DNA of 31,838 bases from DASXTW01 sp046726275 (GTDB taxonomy: Bacteria > Actinomycetota > UBA4738), in contig JBKPAF010000102.1 of assembly GCA_046726275.1 (NCBI GenBank), positions 1 to 31,838 on the forward strand, given 5' to 3'. A program made the translations under genes and the position numbers. The notes under the pieces were generated by a model. That model had not been told where the DNA came from, did not search any database, and saw only the letters and a list, made by a program, of their open reading frames with translations. Below are positions 1 through 7,248 of the stretch, piece after piece; the stretch's first letter is position 1; every line of letters begins with the position of its first letter.

Positions 1-652
1 GGGCGGTCTGGTGCACTCCCACTCCCCGCCCGAGGACGGTGCCATCCGCCCCGACCAACGTGGCCCCCGTGTGGGTGATGGTCTGGGTCTTCCCTCCGGA
101 CAGGAGGGTGGTGCACACCTCCCGCACACAGTCATAGCCGGACAGGTTCCCGCCCCGATACTGGAAGGCCAGAGCCCACGACGTCGGCTTGCCGAGATGA
201 TCGCCGATGATGAGGTCTCCGATGCGCCCGATGACCACACCGAGAGGAATGGAGATGGCCGCGGCATCCAGTGCCTTCGGCAGTGGGATTCGCTTCCGGC
301 GCACGATGGGAATGCAGGCCACGATGGCGCCGACCACACCTCCGAGCTGGCTCAGGCCGCCCCGATAGACGGCCACCACGTCCCCCAGGCTGTGGAACTC
401 GGAGAGATGGGTGATCACGTAGGCGAGGCGCGATCCGATGATCGTCCCGATCAACGCCCAGAACACGATCGAGTTGGACACGTCCTCCGAGATGCCTCGC
501 CGGGGACCCTCGCGGTTCACGAAGACGTACGCGCCGGCCAGGAAACCGACCGCGATCCCCAGGCCGTGAGGCGACAGGGCGAACCTGGAGCCGAAGTGGA
601 AACGATCGATGACCTCCCAACTGACGGAGGCCAGGTACACGAGGCCCGACAT
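1..652 (-). CDS. lgt: Lgt-like prolipoprotein diacylglyceryl transferase, 3' end off the window
   Basis: Lgt is an inner-membrane enzyme that moves diacylglycerol from phosphatidylglycerol to the lipobox cysteine of pre-lipoproteins. About 217 codons are visible with no stop before the edge. Residues near 26-40 read SPHGLGIAVGFLAG, as in Lgt TM1. RGGLSQLGGVVG matches the family (W/R)GGLxxxGGxxG segment, and GRIGDLIIGDHLGKPT matches the GRxxNxxxxEpxGxPT signature. Within that signature the usual Asn is Asp, the usual Glu is Asp, and the His of SxHGG is Leu; actinobacterial Lgts also vary at the last site. The ATG shares its A with the TGA of the upstream PAP2 gene (TGATG), so translation is probably coupled. 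The family call is secure. Whether it is the housekeeping enzyme or a divergent paralogue is not. Confidence 0.82.
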   Translation of the reverse strand, partial: MSGLVYLASVSWEVIDRFHFGSRFALSPHGLGIAVGFLAGAYVFVNREGPRRGISEDVSNSIVFWALIGTIIGSRLAYVITHLSEFHSLGDVVAVYRGGLSQLGGVVGAIVACIPIVRRKRIPLPKALDAAAISIPLGVVIGRIGDLIIGDHLGKPTSWALAFQYRGGNLSGYDCVREVCTTLLSGGKTQTITHTGATLVGADGTVLGRGVGVHQTA

Positions 653-1311
653 CAGCCGCCTACTGTACCGGGCACATCAACACTGGGGAGACGCTTCAGG
701 ATCCGCGGAGAGGCGAGGGCGGTCCACAGGTCGGCCACTCCCCGGCCAAGCAGGAGCCCCCCGAGGACGTCGGCCGGGAAATGGACCCCCAGGTACACCC
801 GGGAAAGTCCCACCGTCCCGGCCAAACCGACCGCGCCCGCCTTGACCGGGGGCGAGGCATCCAGCCCCCGCGTAGCCACCGTGAGGAACGACAGCAGGAC
901 GGCGGGGTGGCTGCTCGGCCACGTGGTCCCGGCCGGCTCGGCGATGAGGAGGCGGACGTCGTCCAGGGATCGATACGGCCTCGGGCGGCGCCAGACCTTC
1001 TTCAGCACCTGCCCGAGGAGCCACATGGCGGCTGCGGCTCCGAGCGCGTCCAGAGCCTCGCGTTGCCGGCGGGCTCGGGCCAGCGCCAAGCTAGCACCGA
1101 CCGACGCCCAGATGGATCCGAGCTCGGTCAGGCTCTTGAAAAATGCGTCGGCGGCGCGGCCTCCGCCCCGGTTCACCGCCCGGTACAGGCGCCGATCCAG
1201 GGCCTGACCCCGCCCTCCTGAGGTTAGCGCGGAGATCGCCAGGGCGCCGACCCCGGCCAGACCGGGAACCCATGGGCCGTGCCGGTCACCGGAGCCGCCA
1301 CTTCCCCGCAC
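652..1311 (-). CDS. PAP2-superfamily membrane phosphatase
   Basis: Membrane phosphatase of the PAP2 type, which dephosphorylates lipid phosphates such as phosphatidate, phosphatidylglycerophosphate or undecaprenyl pyrophosphate outside the membrane. All three motifs are present: KKVWRRPRP fits KX6RP, WPSSHP stands for PSGH, and SRVYLGVHFPAD fits SRX5HX3D exactly. The length of 219 aa suits a single-domain family member with several hydrophobic segments. The GTG start at 1311 lies 7 nt after a TAGGCT -10 box on the minus strand, as expected for a leaderless message. The stop overlaps the start of the lgt-like gene (TGATG). Coupling to Lgt suggests a lipid role, since Lgt releases a glycerol phosphate by-product, but the substrate cannot be read from the sequence. 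Confidence 0.9.
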   Translation of the reverse strand: MRGSGGSGDRHGPWVPGLAGVGALAISALTSGGRGQALDRRLYRAVNRGGGRAADAFFKSLTELGSIWASVGASLALARARRQREALDALGAAAAMWLLGQVLKKVWRRPRPYRSLDDVRLLIAEPAGTTWPSSHPAVLLSFLTVATRGLDASPPVKAGAVGLAGTVGLSRVYLGVHFPADVLGGLLLGRGVADLWTALASPRILKRLPSVDVPGTVGG

Positions 1312-1318
1312 CCGCCAC

Positions 1319-1330
1319 AGCCTATAGGCT
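1319..1330. promoter_or_regulatory. Symmetric bidirectional promoter core (PAP2 / LapA pair)
   Basis: AGCCTATAGGCT is a perfect 12-bp palindrome lying between divergent genes. Each strand therefore carries TAGGCT, a TANNNT -10 element. On the minus strand it ends 7 nt before the PAP2 GTG, implying a leaderless mRNA. On the plus strand it lies 34 nt before the LapA ATG, which has its own Shine-Dalgarno. It could also be an operator. Confidence 0.5.
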
Positions 1331-1364
1331 TGGCCGACCCGCCCCGCGCGTTCCAGGAGGACCG

Positions 1365-1709
1365 ATGCGCCGCGAACCCGAGGTTCCAGCAGAGAGGCCA
1401 GATGGAGTCCCCGGCCCCGACGCGGATCGCAAGGCAGACCAGGAGCACCTGCGCGATCTCCAGCGTGCCCGTCAGGGCCGTGTTGTCAAGGTACTGGTGG
1501 CCGTGGCCATCGTGGTCGTACTGATCATCTTCATCACCCAGAACTCCCAGCCGGTCCCGGTGGACTTCGTGTTCATCGACCGGCGTCCCCGGTTGATCTG
1601 GGTGATGGTCGCCTGCGTCCTCCTCGGAGGGCTGGTCGGATACCTGATCGGCCGCCCCGGCAAGCAGGTCCGGCTCCACCGCCGTCGGGACGAGCAGGGC
1701 AAGAAATAG
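1365..1709 (+). CDS. LapA-domain (DUF1049) small membrane protein
   Basis: 114-aa protein with a charged N-terminus of about 35 residues and two hydrophobic segments (about 38-57 and 71-90). The ITQNSQPVPVDF sequence between them is typical of the LapA/DUF1049 family, and the tail is basic. Family members sit in the inner membrane; E. coli LapA takes part in lipopolysaccharide assembly, but the function in Actinomycetota is unknown. The ATG at 1365 was chosen because CCAGGAGG (1353-1360) lies 4 nt upstream. The frame is open back to 1143, but that extension is antisense to PAP2 and lacks protein-like sequence. It is followed after 22 nt by a GNAT gene, probably in the same operon. Confidence 0.85.
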   Translation: MRREPEVPAERPDGVPGPDADRKADQEHLRDLQRARQGRVVKVLVAVAIVVVLIIFITQNSQPVPVDFVFIDRRPRLIWVMVACVLLGGLVGYLIGRPGKQVRLHRRRDEQGKK

Positions 1710-1731
1710 CCTCCAGCGCGATCCGCCTTCC

Positions 1732-2268
1732 ATGACCCCCGTCGTTCGAGAGGCGCGCCCTCAGGACTTCGAAGCCGTGACCGCGCTGCTCGAAGAGCTG
1801 GGGCGACCGAAAGCCCTGGGCACCCTGGACGAACCCGCGGTCCGCGATCGGTTCAGCCAGTGGCTGGAGGCGCCGGATCGTTTCGTGTTCGTGGCCGAGG
1901 AGGATGGTGAGGTCATCGGGATGATCGACCTGGCCCTCATCGGCAGGCCGAACTTCGTCCAGCCTCACGCGTGGGTGCCCGACCTCATCGTCCGCGAGGG
2001 TGCTCGGAGCCGGGGCGTCGGCGCCGCGCTGCTGTCCAAGGCCTCCGACGTGGCCAAGGAGCTGGGGGCGTTCTCGGTGGCCCTGGAATCCGCTCACTGG
2101 CGGACCCGGGCTCATGACTTCTACGTGCGGCAGGGAATGACGGACGCCGCTCGGCACTTCATCAAGGTGTTCGCCGACGTGCCGTGGCCGCCATCCGGCG
2201 GGGAAGCGACGGACCTCACGGGCCCGAGTTCTCCGCCTGGCGCTTCTGCGCCAAAACCCCCCTCTTGA
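1732..2268 (+). CDS. GNAT-family N-acetyltransferase
   Basis: 178-aa protein of the GNAT fold, which transfers acetyl from acetyl-CoA to an amine. Motif A is clear at about residues 82-100 (DLIVREGARSRGVGAALL, with the R/Q-x-x-G-x-G/A pyrophosphate loop). It is followed by the helix holding SKASDVAKELGA and by the C-terminal motif B region HDFYVRQGM. The substrate is not predictable. It follows the LapA-domain gene by 22 nt. The last 53 bp overlap the 3' end of the opposing SRPBCC gene, and the Pro/Ser-rich C-terminal tail is encoded in that overlap, so the tail may be dispensable. Confidence 0.88.
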   Translation: MTPVVREARPQDFEAVTALLEELGRPKALGTLDEPAVRDRFSQWLEAPDRFVFVAEEDGEVIGMIDLALIGRPNFVQPHAWVPDLIVREGARSRGVGAALLSKASDVAKELGAFSVALESAHWRTRAHDFYVRQGMTDAARHFIKVFADVPWPPSGGEATDLTGPSSPPGASAPKPPS

Positions 2269-2665
2269 GGAGTGTTGTCGCTCCAAGCAGCCGAATGGCC
2301 CGGGCCGCGAGCTCGCCGACGGGGCCACCTTTGAATCGATAGTCGACCCGGTGCCGCAACCGCGTCCTGCCCCCGTCGAGGGGTTCCAGCCAGGTCTCCA
2401 CGATGCCTTCGACCAGGCCGCGAAGCTCGATCTTCGAGTAGCGCCCTGGATCGAGCTCGACGACCTTGGCCGTGGCGTGGGCTCGGGCGCCCATGAACTT
2501 GACGCCGGTCGTGTATTCGGTTCCTCGAGCCAGCCCGTCCTCCGGAACTCCCTCGACCTGATAGATGTGGTGGTCCCACAGGGGCAGGTTGTCCGGGTTG
2601 GCCACCACCTTCCACACGGCCTGAGGGGAGGCATCGATCACCTCGGCCACCTCCACAACGCTCAT
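2216..2665 (-). CDS. SRPBCC (START-like) ligand-binding family protein
   Basis: 149-aa protein with the SRPBCC/polyketide-cyclase-like pattern. It has an opening beta strand SVVEVAEVIDASPQAVWKVVANPDNLPLWD, a central strand with YSKIELRG, and a C-terminal helix LAARAIRLLGATTLLKRGVLA. Such proteins bind hydrophobic ligands or act as cyclases or dehydratases; no catalytic residue is evident here. The ATG at 2665 was chosen because it lies 1 nt after the stop of the PNPOx-like gene, giving a tight minus-strand operon, and because the fold begins there. It ends convergently, overlapping the GNAT gene by 53 bp. Confidence 0.85.
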   Translation of the reverse strand: MSVVEVAEVIDASPQAVWKVVANPDNLPLWDHHIYQVEGVPEDGLARGTEYTTGVKFMGARAHATAKVVELDPGRYSKIELRGLVEGIVETWLEPLDGGRTRLRHRVDYRFKGGPVGELAARAIRLLGATTLLKRGVLAQKRQAENSGP

Positions 2666-2666
2666 T

Positions 2667-3617
2667 TCACGTCCCCGTGACCATGCCGCTGGACCACCCG
2701 CGCCACCATACGACCCGGCGGGGTCGAAGCCGAACGATGGCCGCCTTGTCGTTCGGGTCCGGCGCGCGGACGAGCGCGTCCGCCTCGCCCTGCACGAGCA
2801 TGCCGACCATCTCCGAGGCGCGCCAGGACGAAAGATGGTCCATGGCGAGCGCCGCACGAATGACCCCCGGTCCGCGCTCCGGGCCGAAGGTCTCGGCGAG
2901 CTCCAGGAACGCCCGCGCCACGGTGACCTCGTAGATGCCCTGGCTGGGAACTCGCCGCCACCGGACCGGGATTACGGTGAAGTCCCCGCCGGCCGGGGCG
3001 AGGGCGAGGGTCCCAACACCCCTGTTCCCGATGACGGACCTGACCGAGCGAGGCACCCCGAGGTCGAGGGCGCGGCGGGGCCGAAGGGGCCGGAGCGAGC
3101 GCCGGTACTGGACGGACCCGGTCTTCGCCCCGAACCCGCCCCACGATCTCGTGACGGCCGCTGCCTGGAGGTCGAGCACCGATCCCGAGCTCACCTCCAT
3201 ACCGACGAACACCCTCCCGGGAGGGGTCCACGCCAGCGGGACCTTCCGAGCGTCGACCGCGTATCCGGCGAAGAACCGTGCGTTCTTCAGGCTGAAGCGG
3301 GTGGCCGCACGGACCAGGCGCGGGCTTGCGACCGCGGCGGACGGCCACGACAACGGGTCGAGGGCGTCGTAGGTTCGGGCGTTGCCGCGAAACGTCACCA
3401 CCTTGTCACCGGCCCAGATCATGCCGGCAATGCTCGGTTCCCCGCGCAGGGCCCTCGCCTTGACGGAGGTTCGAGACGTGGTGAACCAGAGCCGCCCGCG
3501 GTCCAGGACGTAAACCAGCGGGGTGAGGTGGGGCCCGCGAGGCGTGCGAACGGCGAGATGCAGGAGCGTTCCCCGCTCGAGGACCTCCTGGGCTGCCCGA
3601 GGGAGCCGTTCCTTCAC
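2667..3617 (-). CDS. PNPOx-like split-barrel protein with two barrel repeats
   Basis: 316-aa protein with two segments resembling the pyridoxamine-phosphate-oxidase-like split barrel. The first (about 10-100) contains GTLLHLAVRTPRGPHLTPLVYVLDRGRLWF, then TSVKARALRGEPSIAGMIW and VVTFRGNAR. The second (about 170-300) contains GTLALAPAGGDFTVIPVRWRR, then a helix with ALAMDHLSSWR and the closing strand KAAIVRLRPRRVVWWRG. The family binds FMN, F420 or haem. Single barrels usually dimerise, so a tandem copy could form an intramolecular dimer. The GTG start overlaps the CPBP stop (GTGA). The frame is open far upstream, but that part is the shadow of the CPBP gene. Cofactor and substrate are unknown. 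Confidence 0.8.
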   Translation of the reverse strand: MKERLPRAAQEVLERGTLLHLAVRTPRGPHLTPLVYVLDRGRLWFTTSRTSVKARALRGEPSIAGMIWAGDKVVTFRGNARTYDALDPLSWPSAAVASPRLVRAATRFSLKNARFFAGYAVDARKVPLAWTPPGRVFVGMEVSSGSVLDLQAAAVTRSWGGFGAKTGSVQYRRSLRPLRPRRALDLGVPRSVRSVIGNRGVGTLALAPAGGDFTVIPVRWRRVPSQGIYEVTVARAFLELAETFGPERGPGVIRAALAMDHLSSWRASEMVGMLVQGEADALVRAPDPNDKAAIVRLRPRRVVWWRGWSSGMVTGT

Positions 3618-4273
3618 GAGGATCCGGTGTCCCGGGAGGCCCACGGGATGGGAGTGCGCCTGCCGACACCACCGGGCGGAAGGATCAGCATCAAGCTCGT
3701 CCAGACCGTGTGGCACACAAGGCTCGCTAGGACGCCGTGGGTCCACAGCGCCAGGGCTCCCCACACGGCCCCCGACACCACCGCCCCGAACAGGATCGGC
3801 AGGCTCCCACTGGCGGCGTTGGCACCGACATAGGCCAGCCACGTGAGCCCCGCCGCCGCCGGCCACCCGATCGAGTCGGCGAGCGTGCCCTGGAACAGGC
3901 CACGCCAGAACAGCTCCTCGCCCGGAGCAACCACCACCCCAGCCAGCACGAGCGCCAGCCACAAGGGGAGGCCCTTGCGCTGGTCGTAGATCTCGGCGAC
4001 GTGCCGGTCGAACGATGCCCAGCGCCTGACCACCAGGACGAATGCCGCTGTGGCGCCGTACAGGAGGATCCCCACCCCCCCTCCGGCGATCGCCGCCCAG
4101 CCCCAAGGGACCCTGGGCGAGAGCGACAGCGTCCCTGTCGCCAGCGACGCCAGCGCCGCCCCGCCGGTCACGACACCCATGGCCGTCCACACGCTCGCCC
4201 GGCCGGCCGCGACCAGGCGCCACGCCACGACGACCCCCACGGCTCCGGCTGCCATGAGCACGAAGATCAGCAC
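3614..4273 (-). CDS. CPBP-family (CAAX protease/bacteriocin-processing) membrane protein
   Basis: 219-aa multi-pass protein with about six hydrophobic segments. The motif PGEELFWRGLFQG (about 118-130) matches the EExxxR signature of CPBP intramembrane metalloproteases (Rce1-like). A later CHTVWTSLML may provide a conserved His. The intermediate FxxxH motif is not obvious: the matching segment reads WLAYVGANAASG. Roles of bacterial members range from peptide-pheromone maturation to self-immunity, and none can be assigned here. The start is GTG at 4273, with ATG at 4255 as an alternative. It is the second gene of a four-gene minus operon, 31 nt after the preceding gene and overlapping the next by 4 nt. 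Confidence 0.85.
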   Translation of the reverse strand: MLIFVLMAAGAVGVVVAWRLVAAGRASVWTAMGVVTGGAALASLATGTLSLSPRVPWGWAAIAGGGVGILLYGATAAFVLVVRRWASFDRHVAEIYDQRKGLPLWLALVLAGVVVAPGEELFWRGLFQGTLADSIGWPAAAGLTWLAYVGANAASGSLPILFGAVVSGAVWGALALWTHGVLASLVCHTVWTSLMLILPPGGVGRRTPIPWASRDTGSS

Positions 4274-4304
4274 GAAGGCATCGTGGGCCGGCCGCCTGCC
4301 GGCT

Positions 4305-5096
4305 TCATGGAAGGAACCGCACCTTGGCCGCCAGTTCCGCGGTGAAGGCTGTGATCACGGCGAGGTAGAAGAACCCCGTCGCCGACTGGATCGCGGTGGG
4401 CCGGGTGCCGCGCAGGGTGAGGCGGATGAACACGGCGATCAGGCCGGTACAAGCGACCATCCCGATGGCGATCCAGGTGGCACTGCCGGCCACGGTCAGC
4501 AACGGATTGATCGACGTGGACGTCTGGCCGGGATGGTCCGGGGCGCCGATGCCCCCGAGGATGACCGCGGCCGTCTCCAGGAGCACGGCCACGATCAGGA
4601 GCCACGCCATCCGGTTGATCGGACCCCTGGTCAGCCGGCGATCGGTCAGATACCAGTGGCCGAGCAGCAGGCCATCCAGAACCGCGCCGGTGAACACCGC
4701 CCCGGCGAGGAGCTGAACGAGCGAGAGGGCGAGGGACTCGTTCGTGGTGCGGGCGAACGCGACGAGCATGGCGAGCGCGAGGGGCACGGTGGCGATCCCC
4801 AGCAGCCGTCCGGCCAGATGAAGACGAAAGCGAACCAGGGCCAGCCACACTAGCGTGGTTCCGGCCAGGGCCAGAGCGAACATCACCGCGAGACGCCCCT
4901 CGGACGCGGTCGCCGCGTCGTATGCGCCGGCGGCGGCCCCGGCCGTGGATAGCGCTAGGACGAGGACCACGCCCCCCGTGAGATAGAAGAAGCCTCGCCG
5001 GACTTCGTCCCAGAGCGGCGTGAGGAACAGGATCCCGGCCGCGCCCGCCGCAGTCTCGGCCAGAACGAGGGCCATGATCCCGGCCGGCCCCTTCAC
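4305..5096 (-). CDS. Conserved polytopic membrane protein, function unknown
   Basis: 263-aa protein composed largely of hydrophobic stretches, with about eight predicted membrane spans separated by short polar loops. The pattern includes LTPLWDEVRRGFFYLTGG near residue 30, VLDGLLLGHWYLTDRRL near 145, and RPTAIQSATGFFYLAVI near the C-terminus. The two xGFFYL copies hint at an internal repeat. I do not recognise a named family or any catalytic motif. The start could be GTG 5096 or ATG 5075; neither has a strong Shine-Dalgarno. It heads the four-gene minus operon that ends with the SRPBCC gene and is divergent from the thioesterase gene across 51 bp. Confidence 0.8.
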   Translation of the reverse strand: MKGPAGIMALVLAETAAGAAGILFLTPLWDEVRRGFFYLTGGVVLVLALSTAGAAAGAYDAATASEGRLAVMFALALAGTTLVWLALVRFRLHLAGRLLGIATVPLALAMLVAFARTTNESLALSLVQLLAGAVFTGAVLDGLLLGHWYLTDRRLTRGPINRMAWLLIVAVLLETAAVILGGIGAPDHPGQTSTSINPLLTVAGSATWIAIGMVACTGLIAVFIRLTLRGTRPTAIQSATGFFYLAVITAFTAELAAKVRFLP

Positions 5097-5134
5097 CGGC
5101 AGGCCCCGGCTTTACGCCCGCGACTCACACCGCA

Positions 5135-5142
5135 TAGCGTAT
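5135..5142. promoter_or_regulatory. Overlapping divergent -10 elements
   Basis: The sequence GCATAGCGTATC gives TAGCGT on the plus strand (5135-5140), 7 nt before the thioesterase GTG, and TACGCT on the minus strand (5142-5137), about 40 nt before the membrane-protein GTG. ATAGCGTAT is a near-palindrome. The geometry matches the 1319-1330 and 7228-7245 sites. Confidence 0.4.
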
Positions 5143-5147
5143 CCAGG

Positions 5148-5582
5148 GTGACCCGGAGCGATGCGGGTGGGCCCGGCCTGGCCGTCGGACTGTCGGCCAT
5201 GATCGAGGAGACCGTGGGGAAGGAGATGACCGCGGCCGCCGTGGGCTCCGGCGACGTCCTGGTCCTGGCGACGCCGGTGATCCTCTCCTTCGTCGAGCGA
5301 GCGGCCGTCGAGGCCGTGCGAGGCCATCTGCCGCCCGGAACGACTTCGGTGGGCGTGAGCGTGGCGCTCGCCCACCTCGCTCCGAGTCCGATCGGCGCCA
5401 AGGTCCGGGTGCACGTCGAACTGGACCAGGTGGACGGCCGCCGGCTCCGGTTCCGATGCTCGGCCTGGGACGCGGCAGGCGAGGTCGCCAACGGGACGCA
5501 CGTCCGGGTGGTGGTCGACCGGGACAGGTTCCAGGCCGGCGCGGCGGCCAGAACAGGTGGGGGCAACTCTCCCGGGACCTAG
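5148..5582 (+). CDS. FlK-like hotdog thioesterase
   Basis: 144-aa single hotdog domain of the fluoroacetyl-CoA thioesterase (FlK)-like family, which hydrolyses short acyl-CoAs. The segment SGDVLVLATPVILSFVERAA carries the family Thr and Glu eight residues apart, and LAHLAPSPIG carries the His. Counted from the GTG start they fall at Thr42, Glu50 and His76, the numbering of the Streptomyces cattleya FlK triad. This supports the fold and catalytic type but not fluoroacetate specificity. The GTG lies 7 nt after a TAGCGT -10 box and lacks a Shine-Dalgarno, so it is probably leaderless. Its TAG stop is interleaved with the TAG stop of the opposing ThDP enzyme in a shared CTAG. Confidence 0.87.
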   Translation: MTRSDAGGPGLAVGLSAMIEETVGKEMTAAAVGSGDVLVLATPVILSFVERAAVEAVRGHLPPGTTSVGVSVALAHLAPSPIGAKVRVHVELDQVDGRRLRFRCSAWDAAGEVANGTHVRVVVDRDRFQAGAAARTGGGNSPGT

Positions 5583-7225
5583 CCCAGGTAGGAGGCTCGC
5601 TTCATCAGCGTGGGGTCGAGCATCACGTTGATGCACGCTGGGACTTCGGCCTCGAACGCCTCTTTCAGCGCGGGGCGGATGTCCTCGGGCCGAGTGACCT
5701 TCGCCCCGAACCCGCCCAGGCCCTCGACCATCCGGTGATAGGGCGCTTCGCGGTCCAGCTCCGACGCCGGCGCGTTGCCCGCTCCGTAGAGCATCTCCTG
5801 AGCGACCTTGATCTGTCCCCACGCGCCGTCGTTCCCGATGATGCCGACGAAGGGGATCCGTTGCCGGATCGCGCTCTCGTACTCCATCGCGTTCAGGCCG
5901 AACGAGCCGTCGCCGTAGATGACGAGGACCTGCTTGTCCGGCTTGGCCAGCTTGGCCGACATGGCGAACGAGGGTCCCACCCCCAAGCAACCGAACGGTC
6001 CGGGATCGAGCCAGTGTCCGGGATGACGGGCCTGGACGATGGAAGCGCTGATCCCCACGACGTCGCCGCCGTCGCCGACGACGATCGCGTCGGGATCCAG
6101 GAAGTCCCGGATCTCCCGGGCGAACCGCTGCGGATGGATCGGAACAGCATCGGACTCCATGGCCGGCCGAGCTTCGTCCTGGCGTCGTCGCTCCTCCCCT
6201 CTCACCTCCTCCGTCCAGCCAGGCTGCTCAGCGCTGCCCGCTCCGGCGTTCACCAGCTGTTCGATGACCCGGCCCGGGTCCCCCACGATCCCCAAGTCGA
6301 CGGAGCGGTTGCGCCCGATGTGCACCCCATCGATGTCCACCTGGATCACCTTCACGTCGGGAGCGAACCCTCGCCGGCCGAATCCGAGCCGGAAATCCCA
6401 ATCCACCCCGAGGGCCAGGATGCAATCCGCCCTTCCCAGGGCGTACTTGCGCGCCGCGGAGAAGAAGTAGGGATCGTCAGGCGGGAGGCATCCTCGCCCT
6501 AGCGAGTTCAAGAAGACCGGAGCCTTCAGGGCGTGCGCCAGCTCCGCCAGGGCTTCGTGGGCCCCCGACCAGCGGATCCCCGCTCCGGCGAACACGATGG
6601 GCCGCTCCGACTCGCGCAGCAGCCGGACAGCGTCCTTGACCAGGTGGGGGTCGCCGAGCGGCTGGCCCACCGGCCGATAGTTGGTGGGCAGCGTCACGTC
6701 CGCGGGTACGGAGTTGAGCTGCACGTCCAGGGGGAAGTCGAGGAAGACCGGCCCCCTGCGACCGGTGAGCGCATGACGAAACGCGGTCGTCACGAGGTCG
6801 GCGGCCCGGAGAACGTCGTGGCAGGTCCGGGCCCACTTGGTGATCGAGGAAACCAGCGTCACCTGGTCCATCTCCTGGAGCGACCCCATCTCGAACTCCA
6901 CGATGGGGTTCTTGCCAGACAGCACGAGCACGGGGGAGTTGGCGTAGTAGGCATTGGCGATCCCGGTGACGGCATCCGTCACGCCGGGCCCGGCGGTCAC
7001 GGCCGCGACGCCCGGCTGCAGCGTGACCCTCGCCCATCCATCGGCGGCGTGGGTCGCGGCCTGCTCGTGCCGAAAGTCAACGATGCGAATGTCCTCGGCG
7101 GTACATCCGTCGTAGATCGGCGCGATGTGTCCGCCGGAGAGCGTGAAGAGATGGTTGACGCCCTCCTGCCGGAGAGCTTGGGCGATGAGATGACCGCCGT
7201 GTCGGGGTCGTTCGGATGGATTCAG
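5579..7225 (-). CDS. ThDP-dependent enzyme, 2-hydroxyacyl-CoA lyase (HACL/ILVBL)-like
   Basis: ThDP enzyme of the acetolactate-synthase fold. The C-terminal part (VVGDGGDVVG, GHWLDPGPFGCLGVG, then YGDGSFG with GND about 25 residues later) resembles HACL2/ILVBL 2-hydroxyacyl-CoA lyases more than IlvB. Such enzymes cleave 2-hydroxyacyl-CoA to formyl-CoA and an aldehyde or ketone. The first ATG/GTG/TTG in frame is GTG 7000, but the same frame continues upstream with family sequence: LFTLSGGHIAPIYDG and then DFRHEQAATHAADGWAR, which holds the catalytic PYR-domain Glu (codon 7064-7066). The frame is closed by TAA at 7238-7240. The only near-cognate start giving a full-length protein of about 548 aa is CTG 7225, which sits 9 nt after a TAAGGT -10 box. 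A start at 7000 would remove the catalytic Glu. Substrate is inferred from family resemblance only. Confidence 0.85.
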   Translation of the reverse strand: MNPSERPRHGGHLIAQALRQEGVNHLFTLSGGHIAPIYDGCTAEDIRIVDFRHEQAATHAADGWARVTLQPGVAAVTAGPGVTDAVTGIANAYYANSPVLVLSGKNPIVEFEMGSLQEMDQVTLVSSITKWARTCHDVLRAADLVTTAFRHALTGRRGPVFLDFPLDVQLNSVPADVTLPTNYRPVGQPLGDPHLVKDAVRLLRESERPIVFAGAGIRWSGAHEALAELAHALKAPVFLNSLGRGCLPPDDPYFFSAARKYALGRADCILALGVDWDFRLGFGRRGFAPDVKVIQVDIDGVHIGRNRSVDLGIVGDPGRVIEQLVNAGAGSAEQPGWTEEVRGEERRRQDEARPAMESDAVPIHPQRFAREIRDFLDPDAIVVGDGGDVVGISASIVQARHPGHWLDPGPFGCLGVGPSFAMSAKLAKPDKQVLVIYGDGSFGLNAMEYESAIRQRIPFVGIIGNDGAWGQIKVAQEMLYGAGNAPASELDREAPYHRMVEGLGGFGAKVTRPEDIRPALKEAFEAEVPACINVMLDPTLMKRASYLG

Positions 7226-7227
7226 GG

Positions 7228-7245
7228 TTCGATAACCTTATCGAA
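7228..7245. promoter_or_regulatory. Perfect palindrome with back-to-back -10 boxes (ThDP enzyme / methyltransferase)
   Basis: TTCGATAACCTTATCGAA is an inverted repeat with 8-bp arms and a 2-bp centre. The plus strand reads TAACCT (7233-7238), 10 nt before ATG 7249. The minus strand reads TAAGGT (7240-7235), 9 nt before CTG 7225. It can serve as a two-way promoter core, as an operator, or as both. It is notably AT-rich for this window. Confidence 0.6.
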
Positions 7246-7248
7246 ACG

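Noticed and set aside
11..1207. A 398-codon plus-strand open frame at the left edge
   Set aside because: It is antisense to the well-supported lgt-like and PAP2 genes and shows no family resemblance.
3618..4223. Upstream extension of the PNPOx-like frame
   Set aside because: This part is the out-of-frame shadow of the CPBP gene; the domain begins at GTG 3617.
7000..7240. Frameshift as the reason for the missing start of the ThDP enzyme
   Set aside because: The family sequence runs without a break in one frame up to the promoter palindrome, so no frameshift is needed. An error restoring a start codon cannot be excluded.
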